Assembly: GCF_001485215.1 (NCBI RefSeq)
Contig: NZ_BBWW01000001.1
Coordinates: forward strand, 2,728,001 to 2,792,000
Length of the DNA stretch: 64,000 bases
Direction of reading: 5' to 3'
Source of the DNA: Leptolyngbya sp. NIES-2104
Lineage (GTDB): Bacteria; Cyanobacteriota; Cyanobacteriia; Leptolyngbyales; Leptolyngbyaceae
The notes below the pieces were generated by a model. It ran no database searches, was not told the origin of the DNA, and saw nothing but the letters and a program-made list of their open reading frames with translations. This document shows positions 19,361 to 28,551 of this stretch, one piece after another (position 1 is the first letter of the stretch; every line of letters begins with the position of its first letter). The position numbers and the translations under genes were made by a program.

Positions 19361-19393
19361 AAATTAAAAGGCGCTCCTCGGATGAAGAACGCC
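19361..19393 (-). terminator. Rho-independent terminator of the 61-residue ORF
   Basis: On the minus strand GGCGTTCTTC and GAGGAGCGCC form a 10-bp stem with two G-U pairs and a 4-nt loop, followed by TTTTAATTT. It lies 26 bp after the stop of the small gene at 19420. Confidence 0.8.
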
Positions 19394-19419
19394 TAGTCAA
19401 GATAATCATTCAGTTCTAA

Positions 19420-19605
19420 TTAGCTCAAACCCACATTGCTGCGATCGTAGCCTTCAACATTGGAGGTCTTATTGTGCACGACTTGTGCAGATTCTGCGGG
19501 CATTCCAATCTCGCTGGCTTGGCGAGTCAACATGGACTGCTCACGATTGCGAACCATTTGACGGTGACGGGTCATCAGGGCGCGTGCTTGATCTTGAATC
19601 GACAT
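19420..19605 (-). CDS. Small hypothetical protein
   Basis: This is a 61-residue polar, Arg/Gln-rich protein (MSIQDQARALMTRHRQMV at the start) with no membrane segment. A clear terminator directly after the stop and an isolated position support a real short gene. It has GGAGACAGAGTT upstream of the ATG as a plausible ribosome-binding region. I do not recognise the family and propose no function. Confidence 0.65.
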   Translation of the reverse strand: MSIQDQARALMTRHRQMVRNREQSMLTRQASEIGMPAESAQVVHNKTSNVEGYDRSNVGLS

Positions 19606-19754
19606 AACTCTGTCTCCATTTCTGATTACATGACTACTATATCAGAAAAATTCTGTATCAAGAACTACAAAAAGATAGATGTGTCATAGATTTTTGACAA
19701 TAGATTCTGCACCCGAAACGCGGTAAGCTCACTCGAAAGAGCAGGAGCAGTCAA

Positions 19755-20582
19755 ATGGTCGAGGGCAAGCGAATTGAAGTCGGAGCGCTGAACTGGTTTT
19801 ACCGTGAGGCAGAACCGACAAATCAGAGCCGCACTCCGGTCATTTTGCTGCACGGCTTGGTGTCTCAGGGCTACAGTTGGCGAAATGTGTTGCCCGCATT
19901 GGCAGAACAGGGATTTAGAGCGATCGCGCCCGATTGGATTGGTTGTGGATATTCGAGTATGCCGGATCGTCGAGATTTCGCTTATACTCCCGATGCCTTT
20001 ATTGATGCACTCGAAGCCTTAATTGCTCAATTCGGATTTGAAACAGTGTCGATCGTATCCCAAGGCTTTCTCGGTTCAGTCGGAATTCAATACGCGCTGA
20101 GGCATCCCGAACAAGTCGAACGACTAGCAATTTTTAATTGTCCGATCGCTCAAGATGCGAAACTTCCCTGGAAGCTCCGACAGATGGGAATTCCGCTCGT
20201 GGGCGACATGATGACACAAGATCCGTTACTCGTCGATCGCACTTTAGAAGGCGGAGGCGGTTATCGAATCGAAGACGCGGATTTAGATATTTATCGCCGT
20301 CCCTGGCTGAAAACATCGGATGTGGGTCGATCGTTACTCGCGATTATTCAGAATTTGCAACTTAAACAAGCAACCGCAGAAATCGAATCGGGTTTGGCAA
20401 ATTGGCAGAAACCGTTACTGATTGGGTGGGGAGTGCGCGATCGCTGGTTATCGATCGACCTGGCGGACTCTTTTAAATCGCACCTGGTCGAACTCGATGA
20501 AGTTGGACATTATCCACAAGAAGACTGGCACGAGAAGGTGAGTGAAGTTCTGATCCCATTCTTAAAACAGCAGATCGTTTAG
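19755..20582 (+). CDS. Alpha/beta hydrolase
   Basis: This is a 275-residue alpha/beta-hydrolase-fold protein. The oxyanion-hole region is VILLHGLVSQGYSW, the nucleophile elbow is IVSQGFLGS, an acidic residue lies in GVRDRW, and the catalytic His is in VGHYPQED. The elbow has Val-Ser-Gln-Gly instead of the common Gly-X-Ser-X-Gly, as in some haloalkane-dehalogenase-like and epoxide-hydrolase-like members. The substrate cannot be told. It is followed after 19 bp by the M23 peptidase gene on the same strand. Confidence 0.87.
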   Translation: MVEGKRIEVGALNWFYREAEPTNQSRTPVILLHGLVSQGYSWRNVLPALAEQGFRAIAPDWIGCGYSSMPDRRDFAYTPDAFIDALEALIAQFGFETVSIVSQGFLGSVGIQYALRHPEQVERLAIFNCPIAQDAKLPWKLRQMGIPLVGDMMTQDPLLVDRTLEGGGGYRIEDADLDIYRRPWLKTSDVGRSLLAIIQNLQLKQATAEIESGLANWQKPLLIGWGVRDRWLSIDLADSFKSHLVELDEVGHYPQEDWHEKVSEVLIPFLKQQIV

Positions 20583-20601
20583 CCCAATTTGAAACAACCA
20601 A

Positions 20602-21504
20602 ATGCTAGACTCGTTCAAAAAACGGCAGCACTATATCAATCAAGTTATGCAGTACCGTGGGTTGATTCTGGCTGGAATTTTAAGTTTGGGAACGTTACCC
20701 ATCGCACGATCGCAAGGATTGGCACAAGAAGCGGGCTGTCCGGCTCCTGCGTTGTCCCGATTATCGCGGCATACGGTGAAATCAGGAGAAACGCTAGAGT
20801 TGATCGCGTCTCGATACAATCTGATTCCGGCGACGATTATGGGGCTAAATCCGAATGTCCGATCGGGCAAAGCGACCCCTGGACAGACTTTATTGATTCC
20901 GCCTTATAACGGGATTCGCGTAGAAGTTCCGACTGGACAGAGTTTGAAGGATTTAGCAGCGCGGTATCGAGTTCGACCGGATGTGCTGTATGAAGTGAAC
21001 GGCTGTCAGCAATCGCCAAAAGTCGTGTTTGTTCCCGGTGTGAACTGGTCGCCAAATGAAGGCGCAAAGCCTACCTTAGTCGGAGTGTCTAGCGTTTTAT
21101 CCGGTTCGCCGCTCAAAGGAAACTCGTCGATCGCGCTTGGTTTTGGCTGGTATTTGCCGAATGGAACCACGAAACCTGTTTTTCACAGTGGCATCGATAT
21201 GCTGGCAAATGTGGGGACTTCTGTAGAAGCGATCGGTGATGGAACCGTTGCATTTGCGGGAAATCAAGGTGCATACGGAAATTTAGTTGTGATTAATCAT
21301 CAGCAAGGCTATCAAACCCGATATGCTCAGTTAGCGAAGATTAATGTCAAAGTCGGACAAAAGATCAAGCGAGGCGCGATCGTCGGAACCGTTGGACAAA
21401 CCGGAACCCCGACAATCTCCCAACCGCATTTACATTTTGAAGTGCGATCGAATTCCAAATTGGGGTGGGTGGCAGAAGATCCACTGGCATTTATTCGGCG
21501 ATAA
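20602..21504 (+). CDS. LysM and M23 (LytM-type) peptidoglycan endopeptidase-like protein
   Basis: This 300-residue protein is probably exported. Residues 20-42 are hydrophobic (RGLILAGILSLGTLPIARS). A LysM repeat follows (HTVKSGETLELIASRYNL) and a second weaker one (GQSLKDLAARYRVRPDVLY). The M23 domain at about 180-300 has HSGIDM and HLHFEV, the zinc-binding set. Such proteins cut peptidoglycan cross-links or activate amidases during septum splitting. An alternative start is Met16. It ends 3 bp before cobA, so it may be cotranscribed, though a functional link is not evident. Confidence 0.9.
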   Translation: MLDSFKKRQHYINQVMQYRGLILAGILSLGTLPIARSQGLAQEAGCPAPALSRLSRHTVKSGETLELIASRYNLIPATIMGLNPNVRSGKATPGQTLLIPPYNGIRVEVPTGQSLKDLAARYRVRPDVLYEVNGCQQSPKVVFVPGVNWSPNEGAKPTLVGVSSVLSGSPLKGNSSIALGFGWYLPNGTTKPVFHSGIDMLANVGTSVEAIGDGTVAFAGNQGAYGNLVVINHQQGYQTRYAQLAKINVKVGQKIKRGAIVGTVGQTGTPTISQPHLHFEVRSNSKLGWVAEDPLAFIRR

Positions 21505-21507
21505 ATT

Positions 21508-22218
21508 ATGTCAGGCAAAGTTTTCCTTGTCGGTTCAGGTCCCGGCGACATCGGCAATCTCACAATGAGAGCCTATCAATTACTCACCCAAGCCGAAGTT
21601 CTCGTTTACGATGCGCTTGTCGATTCGCAATTTCTCGAACTTGTTGCCGAAACCTGTCTTAAACTCAATGTCGGCAAACGGGGCGGACAACCGAGCATGA
21701 AACAAGCGGATATCGATCGCTTATTGGTCGAACAATGCCAACAAGGAAAACAAGTCGTCCGTCTCAAAAGCGGTGATCCCTTCATCTTCGGACGCACCAC
21801 TTCAGAAATTCAGGCACTCAAATCGGCAGGATGCGCCTACGAAGTCGTTCCCGGAATCTCTTCAGCATTAGCGGCTCCCTTATTCGCCAACATTCCCCTC
21901 ACTGATCCCGTTCTCAGTCGCGGATTCACGGTCATCACAGCCCATGAACCCGATCGACTAAACTGGCAAGCCCTCGCCCAACTCGACACCCTCGTCGTTC
22001 TCATGGGAGGAAAACATCTTTCCTTAATTGTCGAACAGCTACGCCATCAGGGAAAATCAAAAGAGACTCCGATCGCGATCATTCGCTGGGCGGGACATCC
22101 AGAACAAGAAATTTGGAGTAGTACACTTTCTGAAATCTTGTCGTTGGTGAATCCGCAACGATTGTCGCCCTGTGTCATCGTGATTGGAGAAGTTGTTAGA
22201 CTACGATCGTTCTTATGA
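21508..22218 (+). CDS. cobA: Uroporphyrinogen-III C-methyltransferase
   Basis: This 236-residue SUMT enzyme methylates uroporphyrinogen III at C-2 and C-7 to give precorrin-2, the branch point to sirohaem and cobalamin. Family signatures are VFLVGSGPGD at the start, VVRLKSGDPFIFGR in the middle and EVVPGISSALAAP. It overlaps hemD by 4 nt (ATGA), so enzymes for the substrate and for its methylation are translationally coupled. The length is normal for a single-domain SUMT. Confidence 0.95.
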   Translation: MSGKVFLVGSGPGDIGNLTMRAYQLLTQAEVLVYDALVDSQFLELVAETCLKLNVGKRGGQPSMKQADIDRLLVEQCQQGKQVVRLKSGDPFIFGRTTSEIQALKSAGCAYEVVPGISSALAAPLFANIPLTDPVLSRGFTVITAHEPDRLNWQALAQLDTLVVLMGGKHLSLIVEQLRHQGKSKETPIAIIRWAGHPEQEIWSSTLSEILSLVNPQRLSPCVIVIGEVVRLRSFL

Positions 22219-23009
22219 ATCTTCCATTATTTGAAAAAACGATTGTCGTCACTCGCGCAGCGGGACAGTCGAGCCAGTTTGCTTACTCGTTACAAAATTA
22301 TGGTGCAAAAGTGATCGAGATGCCGACGATCGAAATCGTGGCTCCGTCGAGTTGGGATGAGTTGGATCGCTCGATCGCGACTTTGACTGAGTTCGATTGG
22401 CTGATTCTCACGTCCACGAATGCAGTCGATTACTTTTTCGAGCGGTTAGCTTCTCAGCTTCAGGATGTGCGTGGACTGGCAGCGATTAAGATTGCAGTCG
22501 TGGGGGAAAAGACAGCCCAACGATTACGACAGCGAGGATTGCAGCCTGATTTTATTCCGCCTGAATTCGTCGCGGATGCGATGGTGATCAATTTTCCGGA
22601 GTCGGTGGAAGGGAAAAAAATTCTCTTTCCCAGGGTTGAAACGGGTGGGCGCGATGTTCTGGTCAGAGCGTTTAGCGATCGAGGTGCGATCGTGACCGAA
22701 GTTGCCGCCTATCAATCGACTTGTCCGAGCATCCCGGATGCAAAATCGATCGCAGCGATTCAAGATCACGCGGTTCATTTAGTCACGTTTGCTAGTTCTA
22801 AAACGGTGAAACATTTTTGTGAACTGCTGGAAAAAGCGATCGGGGATCAATGGACTGAATATTTGAAGGCGATTAAATTTGCCTCGATCGGTCCTCAAAC
22901 GTCTAAAACTTGTCGAGCCTTACTCGGACGAGTTGAAATCGAAGCGTCGGAGTTCACTTTAGATGGATTGATTAAAGCGATCGTCGCTCAAGCGAACTCG
23001 CTCAAGTGA
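22215..23009 (+). CDS. hemD: Uroporphyrinogen-III synthase
   Basis: This 264-residue enzyme closes and inverts ring D of hydroxymethylbilane to make uroporphyrinogen III. Recognisable segments are TIVVTRAAGQSSQF, WLILTSTNAV, KIAVVGEKTAQRLR and FASSKTVKHF, in the usual two-lobed arrangement. The start codon overlaps the cobA stop. The last 22 bp overlap the convergent serine hydrolase gene. Confidence 0.93.
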   Translation: MNLPLFEKTIVVTRAAGQSSQFAYSLQNYGAKVIEMPTIEIVAPSSWDELDRSIATLTEFDWLILTSTNAVDYFFERLASQLQDVRGLAAIKIAVVGEKTAQRLRQRGLQPDFIPPEFVADAMVINFPESVEGKKILFPRVETGGRDVLVRAFSDRGAIVTEVAAYQSTCPSIPDAKSIAAIQDHAVHLVTFASSKTVKHFCELLEKAIGDQWTEYLKAIKFASIGPQTSKTCRALLGRVEIEASEFTLDGLIKAIVAQANSLK

Positions 23010-24037
23010 TTTCTTAAAACTTCGGCAAGTTTGTAGACCATGATAAGTCCAAAATCGGATTTGTCTCGATTCGCCATAGCTACGATCGTGGTCTGATGTC
23101 CAACAAGGTCTGGAAAGTGAAATGCTGCAACCGAGTAGCCAGGACCTTCTCCGGTATGTCCACTAATGTTTGGCTCCACATCCAGAAACAGTCCTAATCC
23201 ATAGGCAAATTGTTCAAACATCGGGAACTTTCCGAAAATGTGAATGGGCGATCGCATTCGATTCACCAGTTCAGCGCTTAGAATTCGATTGTGAAATAGA
23301 CCATCAATGATTTTTGCAAGTTCTGGAGCAGTTGAGATAACAACTCCATGCGATACCCAACCTGGATGATAAAGAGAAGACATATCTTGTAGTTCTGTTC
23401 CACCAAAGAATTGTGTATATCCGGGAGTTAGAACCGTAACATCTTCGAGCGTGCCAGGTACAAAAGTCTTTCGCAATTCTAACGGGCTAAAAATGATTTG
23501 ATCTAAAAGTTGCTGTATCGATAATCCGGTGATGCAATCGAGAATACATCTCAGAACCACATAACCGATGTTGGAGTAAGCCCAATCTGTTCCGGGTGCA
23601 AAACGAAGACCCTCAGTTTGAATGAGATTAAGAAACTCCTGACTTGACCAGGGTTGTGTAGGAGTGAATTTAACTGCATCAGAATAGGAAACAATTCCAC
23701 CATAGTCAGGAAGTCCGCTTGTATGGCTAAGTAAGTGACGCAGTGTAATTGCAGCATCTAACGGGAAATTAGGCAGATATGATTGCACAGAACAATCTAA
23801 ATCCAGCACCCTTTTACCGACGAGATTCATCGTGACTGTTGCCAGCAAAGTCTTTGTGACGCTGTAGATGTAGAAATTCGCATCACTGGTTATCGGAATA
23901 GTGTAATCAGCCTCCTGATACCCAACTCCAGATTCAAAAAAGCGATCGCCATTGATCCGAATTGCAACCGTAGCTCCAGGAATGTGATGCTTCAGCAGAA
24001 TAGGCTCGATCGCCTTGGTGAATGTATCTTTTTGCAT
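22988..24037 (-). CDS. Beta-lactamase-fold serine hydrolase
   Basis: This 349-residue protein belongs to the class C beta-lactamase/PBP-like family. The catalytic motifs are SVTKT (Ser and Lys), YSN in DWAYSNIGY, and HTG in SGHTGEGPGY. No clear signal peptide is seen, so a cytoplasmic esterase or peptidase is more likely than a secreted lactamase. It begins 16 bp after the P450 stop on the same strand and is likely cotranscribed with it. Confidence 0.88.
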   Translation of the reverse strand: MQKDTFTKAIEPILLKHHIPGATVAIRINGDRFFESGVGYQEADYTIPITSDANFYIYSVTKTLLATVTMNLVGKRVLDLDCSVQSYLPNFPLDAAITLRHLLSHTSGLPDYGGIVSYSDAVKFTPTQPWSSQEFLNLIQTEGLRFAPGTDWAYSNIGYVVLRCILDCITGLSIQQLLDQIIFSPLELRKTFVPGTLEDVTVLTPGYTQFFGGTELQDMSSLYHPGWVSHGVVISTAPELAKIIDGLFHNRILSAELVNRMRSPIHIFGKFPMFEQFAYGLGLFLDVEPNISGHTGEGPGYSVAAFHFPDLVGHQTTIVAMANRDKSDFGLIMVYKLAEVLRNHLSEFA

Positions 24038-24052
24038 CTCGTATCAGGACAC

Positions 24053-25429
24053 TCATGAAGGAGTTTGTGCGATCGCTGCGGAAACAGGTTTTTTTCGCAC
24101 AATCTGAATCTTCACTTTTCCAGAGGGAGCCAGTGTCACCCCTCGACGGCGCGGAACTTCAGGACGACGATCAACCAGTGCAAGCTCAAAGCGTGACAGA
24201 ATCGTTGCGAGTACTAGCTTCATTTCAAACATAGCTAGAGCTTCCCCAATACAGCGCCGCGCCCCACCTCCAAACGGCATAAACTCGAATAGAGAAAACT
24301 GCTGCTCTAAAAAGCGCTCTGGCTTAAATTGGTGCGAATCTGGATACAGATCTTCTCGGTGGTGTAGCAAGTAAATACAGCCCACTACAGCCGTTCCGGG
24401 TTGAAGCGGATGTCCCAATAGTTCTAGCGGTTCATTGACGATGCGGCTAAAGGTCAACATTGCAACCGGATAGAGTCGGAGCGTTTCATTACAAACCGCA
24501 CTGAGATAAGGTAATCGAGCGAGCGACATCGGATCAGGATCATCACCGAGTGCCGCGATTTCTTGCAGCAATTTCTCGCGCACTTCTGGCAAGTGATGAA
24601 TCCAGTACAGTGCCCATGCCATTGCGGTTGCAGTGGTTTCATGACCTGCAAACAGCAAGGTCATCAGTTCATCGCGTAGTTCCGGGTCTGTCATAGGTTC
24701 ACCGTTTTCGTCTCGTGCTGCCAGCAACATCGAGAGAATATCGACTCGATCGCGATTATCTTGCCGACGACGATCGGCAATTTCGGCATACAGCAGCTTA
24801 TCAATCTCGCCACGATCGCGCAAAAACCGACCCCAAGGCATCCAAGCTCCTAAATCCCGTTGCATCCAGGGGAAAAACAAAAAGCTGGCACTCAGAGGAT
24901 TGTGAAACAATTCACACATTTTAGTAATTGCCGCTCGAAGTGGCTCAAACTGCTCTCCTCCAGTCACGCCAAACACCGCTTCTAGAATGACTTGTAGAGA
25001 GATCTCTTGCATCGTCGATCGCATATTAAACGGTTGTGCGATCGAATGCTGACTCATCACTTTTTCAGTGAGCTGACAAATCAGATCTCCATACGCTCGC
25101 ATCCGTTCACCGTGAAAGGGAGGCATCAAAAGTTGACGACGGCGCTTATGTCGATCGCCATCTAACATAATCACCGAAGCATCTCCAATCAACGGAGACA
25201 AAATTCGATTCGATTCACCGGGAGCAATGAAGCGTTTACGATCGCTCGTCAGAACTTCCTGAATCGCTTGTGGATGATTGACAAACACCAGATGACGACC
25301 CGAAAGAAGCCCTGCTGAGAACATATCAGGATGCTGTTTAGCCGCATTTTCCATATAGCCTACAGGATCAGCGACCCACTGCCACTCCTGGAGCAATAAC
25401 GGCGTAGATAGTGCATTCGGTGGTTTCAT
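24053..25429 (-). CDS. Cytochrome P450, CYP110-like
   Basis: This is a ~458-residue P450. The haem-binding loop is FMPFGGGARRCIGEA, the I-helix is AGHETTA, and the K-helix motif is ETLRL. The opening sequence MKPPNALSTPLLLQEWQW resembles the cyanobacterial CYP110 family, which hydroxylates fatty acids or terpenes. Start Met is 25429, with GGAGAG 4-5 nt upstream; an earlier in-frame ATG lies at 25468. The substrate is unknown. It follows the DevA gene by 130 bp and precedes a serine hydrolase, suggesting a small modification pathway linked to the exporter. Confidence 0.92.
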   Translation of the reverse strand: MKPPNALSTPLLLQEWQWVADPVGYMENAAKQHPDMFSAGLLSGRHLVFVNHPQAIQEVLTSDRKRFIAPGESNRILSPLIGDASVIMLDGDRHKRRRQLLMPPFHGERMRAYGDLICQLTEKVMSQHSIAQPFNMRSTMQEISLQVILEAVFGVTGGEQFEPLRAAITKMCELFHNPLSASFLFFPWMQRDLGAWMPWGRFLRDRGEIDKLLYAEIADRRRQDNRDRVDILSMLLAARDENGEPMTDPELRDELMTLLFAGHETTATAMAWALYWIHHLPEVREKLLQEIAALGDDPDPMSLARLPYLSAVCNETLRLYPVAMLTFSRIVNEPLELLGHPLQPGTAVVGCIYLLHHREDLYPDSHQFKPERFLEQQFSLFEFMPFGGGARRCIGEALAMFEMKLVLATILSRFELALVDRRPEVPRRRGVTLAPSGKVKIQIVRKKPVSAAIAQTPS

Positions 25430-25558
25430 CAAACTCTCCATTGAACGGTGAGCACTGGCAATGTTCAAAATTGTAGCAAACGCTTGGTGGAGGGTGACGA
25501 TCGCTAAATTTTGAGATTTTCCACGATCGTTTTCAATGTGGCAACCTCCCTGAAAACA

Positions 25559-26263
25559 CTAGTTCACTGCGGCGATCGCACTTTTCCCATCGCTGACTAA
25601 TCGCCCATCTTCCATATAAACAATGCGATCGGCAATATCTAAAATCCGATTATCATGTGTTACTAGCAAAATTGTACAGTGCTGCTCTTTAGCAAGTTTC
25701 TGCATCAATTCCACCACATCGCGACCGGATTTTTTATCAAGTGCAGCAGTCGGCTCATCTGCTAGAACGATTTTAGGATGACTGATTAAGGCTCGTGCGA
25801 TCGCGACTCTTTGTTTCTGTCCTCCAGACAATCCATCCGGGTAATAGTCTGCTCGATGCCCTAATCCAACCGTTTCCAACATCGAGACCGCCATTGCATC
25901 TATATCTTGATTGAGATATCGATCGTGCAATTCCAGCGACATTCTCACATTCTGCTTTGCTGTGAGAAACGTCATGAGATTGTGTGCTTGAAAGATATAG
26001 CCGATGTTTTTCCGAAGTTGGGTCAATTGTTGTTTCGTAGCTCCTCGGATTTCTTGATCTAGAATCGTTAAGCTACCTTCTTGCGCCGATCGCAATCCAC
26101 CTAAAAGCGTGAGCAGGGTTGTTTTCCCTGATCCTGAAGGTCCCGTCATAATCACGATTTCGCCTGCATTGATGTCCAGACTAACATCATACAGAACTTG
26201 CTTTTTCAGGTTGCCTTGACCAAAGTAATGATTCAAGTTTTGAACAGAAATGACTGGTTTCAT
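25559..26263 (-). CDS. devA: DevA-type ABC transporter ATP-binding protein
   Basis: This 234-residue ATPase has Walker A GPSGSGKTT, signature LSGGQKQRVAIARAL and Walker B ILVLADEP-type sequence (KIVLADEPTAALD). The sequence follows the MacB/DevA branch. In Nostoc, DevBCA exports heterocyst glycolipids through TolC, and paralogues occur in non-heterocystous cyanobacteria with other cargo. It starts 3 bp after devC. Confidence 0.9.
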   Translation of the reverse strand: MKPVISVQNLNHYFGQGNLKKQVLYDVSLDINAGEIVIMTGPSGSGKTTLLTLLGGLRSAQEGSLTILDQEIRGATKQQLTQLRKNIGYIFQAHNLMTFLTAKQNVRMSLELHDRYLNQDIDAMAVSMLETVGLGHRADYYPDGLSGGQKQRVAIARALISHPKIVLADEPTAALDKKSGRDVVELMQKLAKEQHCTILLVTHDNRILDIADRIVYMEDGRLVSDGKSAIAAVN

Positions 26264-26265
26264 CG

Positions 26266-27417
26266 TTAGAAAATATCTGCCGGATCAGCAGCTTGAAGTT
26301 TTCGCATTGCGATCGCACCCGAAATCGAACACATGGCAACAGTCAGCACAAAAACTGTGATTGCTCGATTTGCGGTCATTGCAATCGGTAGTAAAGTTGC
26401 AGCGTAAGTGAGTTGATACAATCCAACTGCAACAGCAAAACCAGGAATAAAACCGAGAACAGCTAAAATGAGTGCTTCTTGAAGTAGAACATTGAGCAAA
26501 AAGCGATCGCTATATCCCATTGCTTTTAACGTCGCATACTCAGGCAAATGATTCGCTACATCAGTATAGAGAATCTGATAAACAATCACCGTTCCAACAA
26601 TAAAGCCAACAATCACACCAATTCCAAAGATAAATCCAATTGTTCCTTGACTCTCCCAATAGTTCCGCTCGATCGCTGCGAACTCTTCAGGAGTGAGTAC
26701 TTTCACAGTCGGTAGAGTTGCACTTAACTGAGCTTGAACTGCTTTGATATCTGAGCCTGTTTTGAGTTGGATTAATCCGATATCAATCTGGCTGGCTTGT
26801 CGATCGCGGTGCAATCTCAAGAAAGTCGAATCGCTCATGAACACATTTCCATCAGCGGTGAACGATGCCCCCATTGTGACCAATCCGCTAACGTTAATCA
26901 GTTGCTGATTTAGTTCAGTCGAAACCGTTCCTTTTTTCTCAAAGGTTTCTGCGATCGTGCCAAATTCAGGGCGACCGACGCGATCAAAGACTACATTATT
27001 TAGCAATTTCAGCGGCTCTAAGTTCTCTTGCAATCCAGGAAGCTTAAAGCTTGGTGCATTTGGCTCAATTCCCCAAATCAGAATGCTTCGGGTTAAACGC
27101 GTTTCAGGATTTTTCCATTGTCCCATTGCAATTCGGATCGAACTCACTGATTGAACACGATCGCTCGATTTTGTCTGATAAAGCTGCTCCCGCGAAAAAG
27201 GCGTAAACGATGCCAAGCTTTTGAATCTTGGATCAATCAGCACTAAATCCGCTTGTAGCAAACGATGAGGAACGGTTGCACTATCATAGAGCGAATCTTG
27301 AAAGCCCAGTTGCATAAACATCAACATATCGGCAAAACCGATTCCTGCGATCGCAACAACTAACCTAGCTCTCTCTTTCATCAACTGGAACCATGCCAAC
27401 GGTGTTTTACGAGGCAT
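26266..27417 (-). CDS. devC: DevC-type ABC transporter permease
   Basis: This 383-residue permease has the MacB/FtsX-like layout: one N-terminal helix (near residue 20), a periplasmic domain of about 200 residues, and three C-terminal helices (IGFIFGIGVIVGFIVGTVI, then LLQEALILAVLGFIPGFAVA, then AITVFVLTVAMCSISGAIAM). It would form the inner-membrane channel with DevA and the DevB adaptor. Unusually, it is separated from devB by an acetyltransferase gene, a sigma factor gene and a short ORF. Confidence 0.9.
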   Translation of the reverse strand: MPRKTPLAWFQLMKERARLVVAIAGIGFADMLMFMQLGFQDSLYDSATVPHRLLQADLVLIDPRFKSLASFTPFSREQLYQTKSSDRVQSVSSIRIAMGQWKNPETRLTRSILIWGIEPNAPSFKLPGLQENLEPLKLLNNVVFDRVGRPEFGTIAETFEKKGTVSTELNQQLINVSGLVTMGASFTADGNVFMSDSTFLRLHRDRQASQIDIGLIQLKTGSDIKAVQAQLSATLPTVKVLTPEEFAAIERNYWESQGTIGFIFGIGVIVGFIVGTVIVYQILYTDVANHLPEYATLKAMGYSDRFLLNVLLQEALILAVLGFIPGFAVAVGLYQLTYAATLLPIAMTANRAITVFVLTVAMCSISGAIAMRKLQAADPADIF

Positions 27418-27426
27418 AAAACGCTC

Positions 27427-27627
27427 CTAATACGGTGGATAGCGAATCAAATCATCAAGCAAATCATAGATAGCTGAAAAATTCAGCTTTGAAAGGGAGA
27501 TCATGAAGCGCGATCGACCATTGGGACAGCCTCGAATTGCACGATGACTAGATTGAATCAGAATGAACCACGGTGAAAGCTGTCTTCGGGCAAATCGCCC
27601 CCACACCATGAGAGTTTTACAGTTCAT
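27427..27627 (-). CDS. Short ORF between sigma factor and devC
   Basis: This 66-residue ORF starts 7 bp after the sigma factor stop, has AGGTGA 3-4 nt before its ATG, and ends 9 bp before devC. That tight fit supports translation. The product is basic at its N-terminal half (GRFARRQLSPWFILI) and ends DLLDDLIRYPPY. I recognise no family. It could also be a leader whose translation couples devC. Confidence 0.5.
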   Translation of the reverse strand: MNCKTLMVWGRFARRQLSPWFILIQSSHRAIRGCPNGRSRFMISLSKLNFSAIYDLLDDLIRYPPY

Positions 27628-27634
27628 GTTTCAC

Positions 27635-28540
27635 CTATACCAAAACATATTCCTGCAATCGCACTTTGTGCTGCTGCAATGTTTTCATCGCGGCTTTTTC
27701 GAGCGATCGCACTGTTTCCCGACTGCAATTCATTCTTCGACCTGCTTGAGCCAAACTCAAAGCTTCTCCATCTTCCAATCCAAACCGCAAAGCCATCACT
27801 TCGCGCTGTTTAACAGGCAACAGTCCGAGTAAATTCAATAAATCTTCTCGCAACATCGATCTCAGTACCGTTTCATCCGGTAACTCTCCCTCATCCGGCA
27901 ACAAATCACCCAAATTCGTGTTTTGATCATTGATCGGAACATCTAGAGAGACTGAACGACGAACGGCTAATAAAGCTTCTCGAACTTCAATCGAACTCAT
28001 TGAAAGCGCTTGAGCAATTTCTGTAATCGTTGCAGTTCTGCCCAACGACTGAGACAGCGATCGCTGAACTTTGTAAATCTGACTCAGTTTCTCAGTCAAA
28101 TGAATTGGAATCCGAATCGAACGGCTTTTTTGTGCGATCGCTCGACTGATCGCCTGACGAATCCACCAGTAAGCATAAGTCGAAAATCGATAGCCTTTCG
28201 ACGGATCAAACTTTTCAACGCTGCGCTGCAATCCTAAGTTACCTTCCTGGATCAAATCTGAGAGTTCTAGATTGCGATTCTGGAAGTGTTGAGCGATCGA
28301 AACAACTAATCGTAAGTTGGCTTCGATCATTCTGCGTTTGGCGCGTTCTCCTTGTGCGATCGCGCTTTGTAACTCTTCGGCTGATAGATTCGCTGCTTTT
28401 TGCCATTGTTCAAGTGTGGGTTGTCGAAGTTCATAAAGCTTCTCTAATCTCTGCACTTGCCGACCGAGTTCAATTTCCTGCGCTGGAGTTAAACGCGGAA
28501 TTCGTCCAATCTGATCGAGGTAAACCTTCATCGTATCCAT
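27635..28540 (-). CDS. Group 2 sigma-70 family RNA polymerase sigma factor
   Basis: This ~301-residue primary-like, non-essential sigma factor lacks region 1.1. It contains region 1.2 (YLDQIGRIPRLTPAQEIEL), region 2 (EANLRLVVSIAQ, DLIQEGNLGLQRSVEKFD, RFSTYAYWWIRQAI), region 3 and region 4 (KQREVMALRFGL, then the helix-turn-helix CSRETVRSLEKAA). The start is ATG 28540, because AAGGAG stands 6 nt upstream; a GTG at 28555 would overlap the acetyltransferase stop. It sits within the split dev operon, suggesting that its synthesis is tied to the TetR regulator. Confidence 0.93.
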   Translation of the reverse strand: MDTMKVYLDQIGRIPRLTPAQEIELGRQVQRLEKLYELRQPTLEQWQKAANLSAEELQSAIAQGERAKRRMIEANLRLVVSIAQHFQNRNLELSDLIQEGNLGLQRSVEKFDPSKGYRFSTYAYWWIRQAISRAIAQKSRSIRIPIHLTEKLSQIYKVQRSLSQSLGRTATITEIAQALSMSSIEVREALLAVRRSVSLDVPINDQNTNLGDLLPDEGELPDETVLRSMLREDLLNLLGLLPVKQREVMALRFGLEDGEALSLAQAGRRMNCSRETVRSLEKAAMKTLQQHKVRLQEYVLV

Positions 28541-28551
28541 GACACTCTCCT

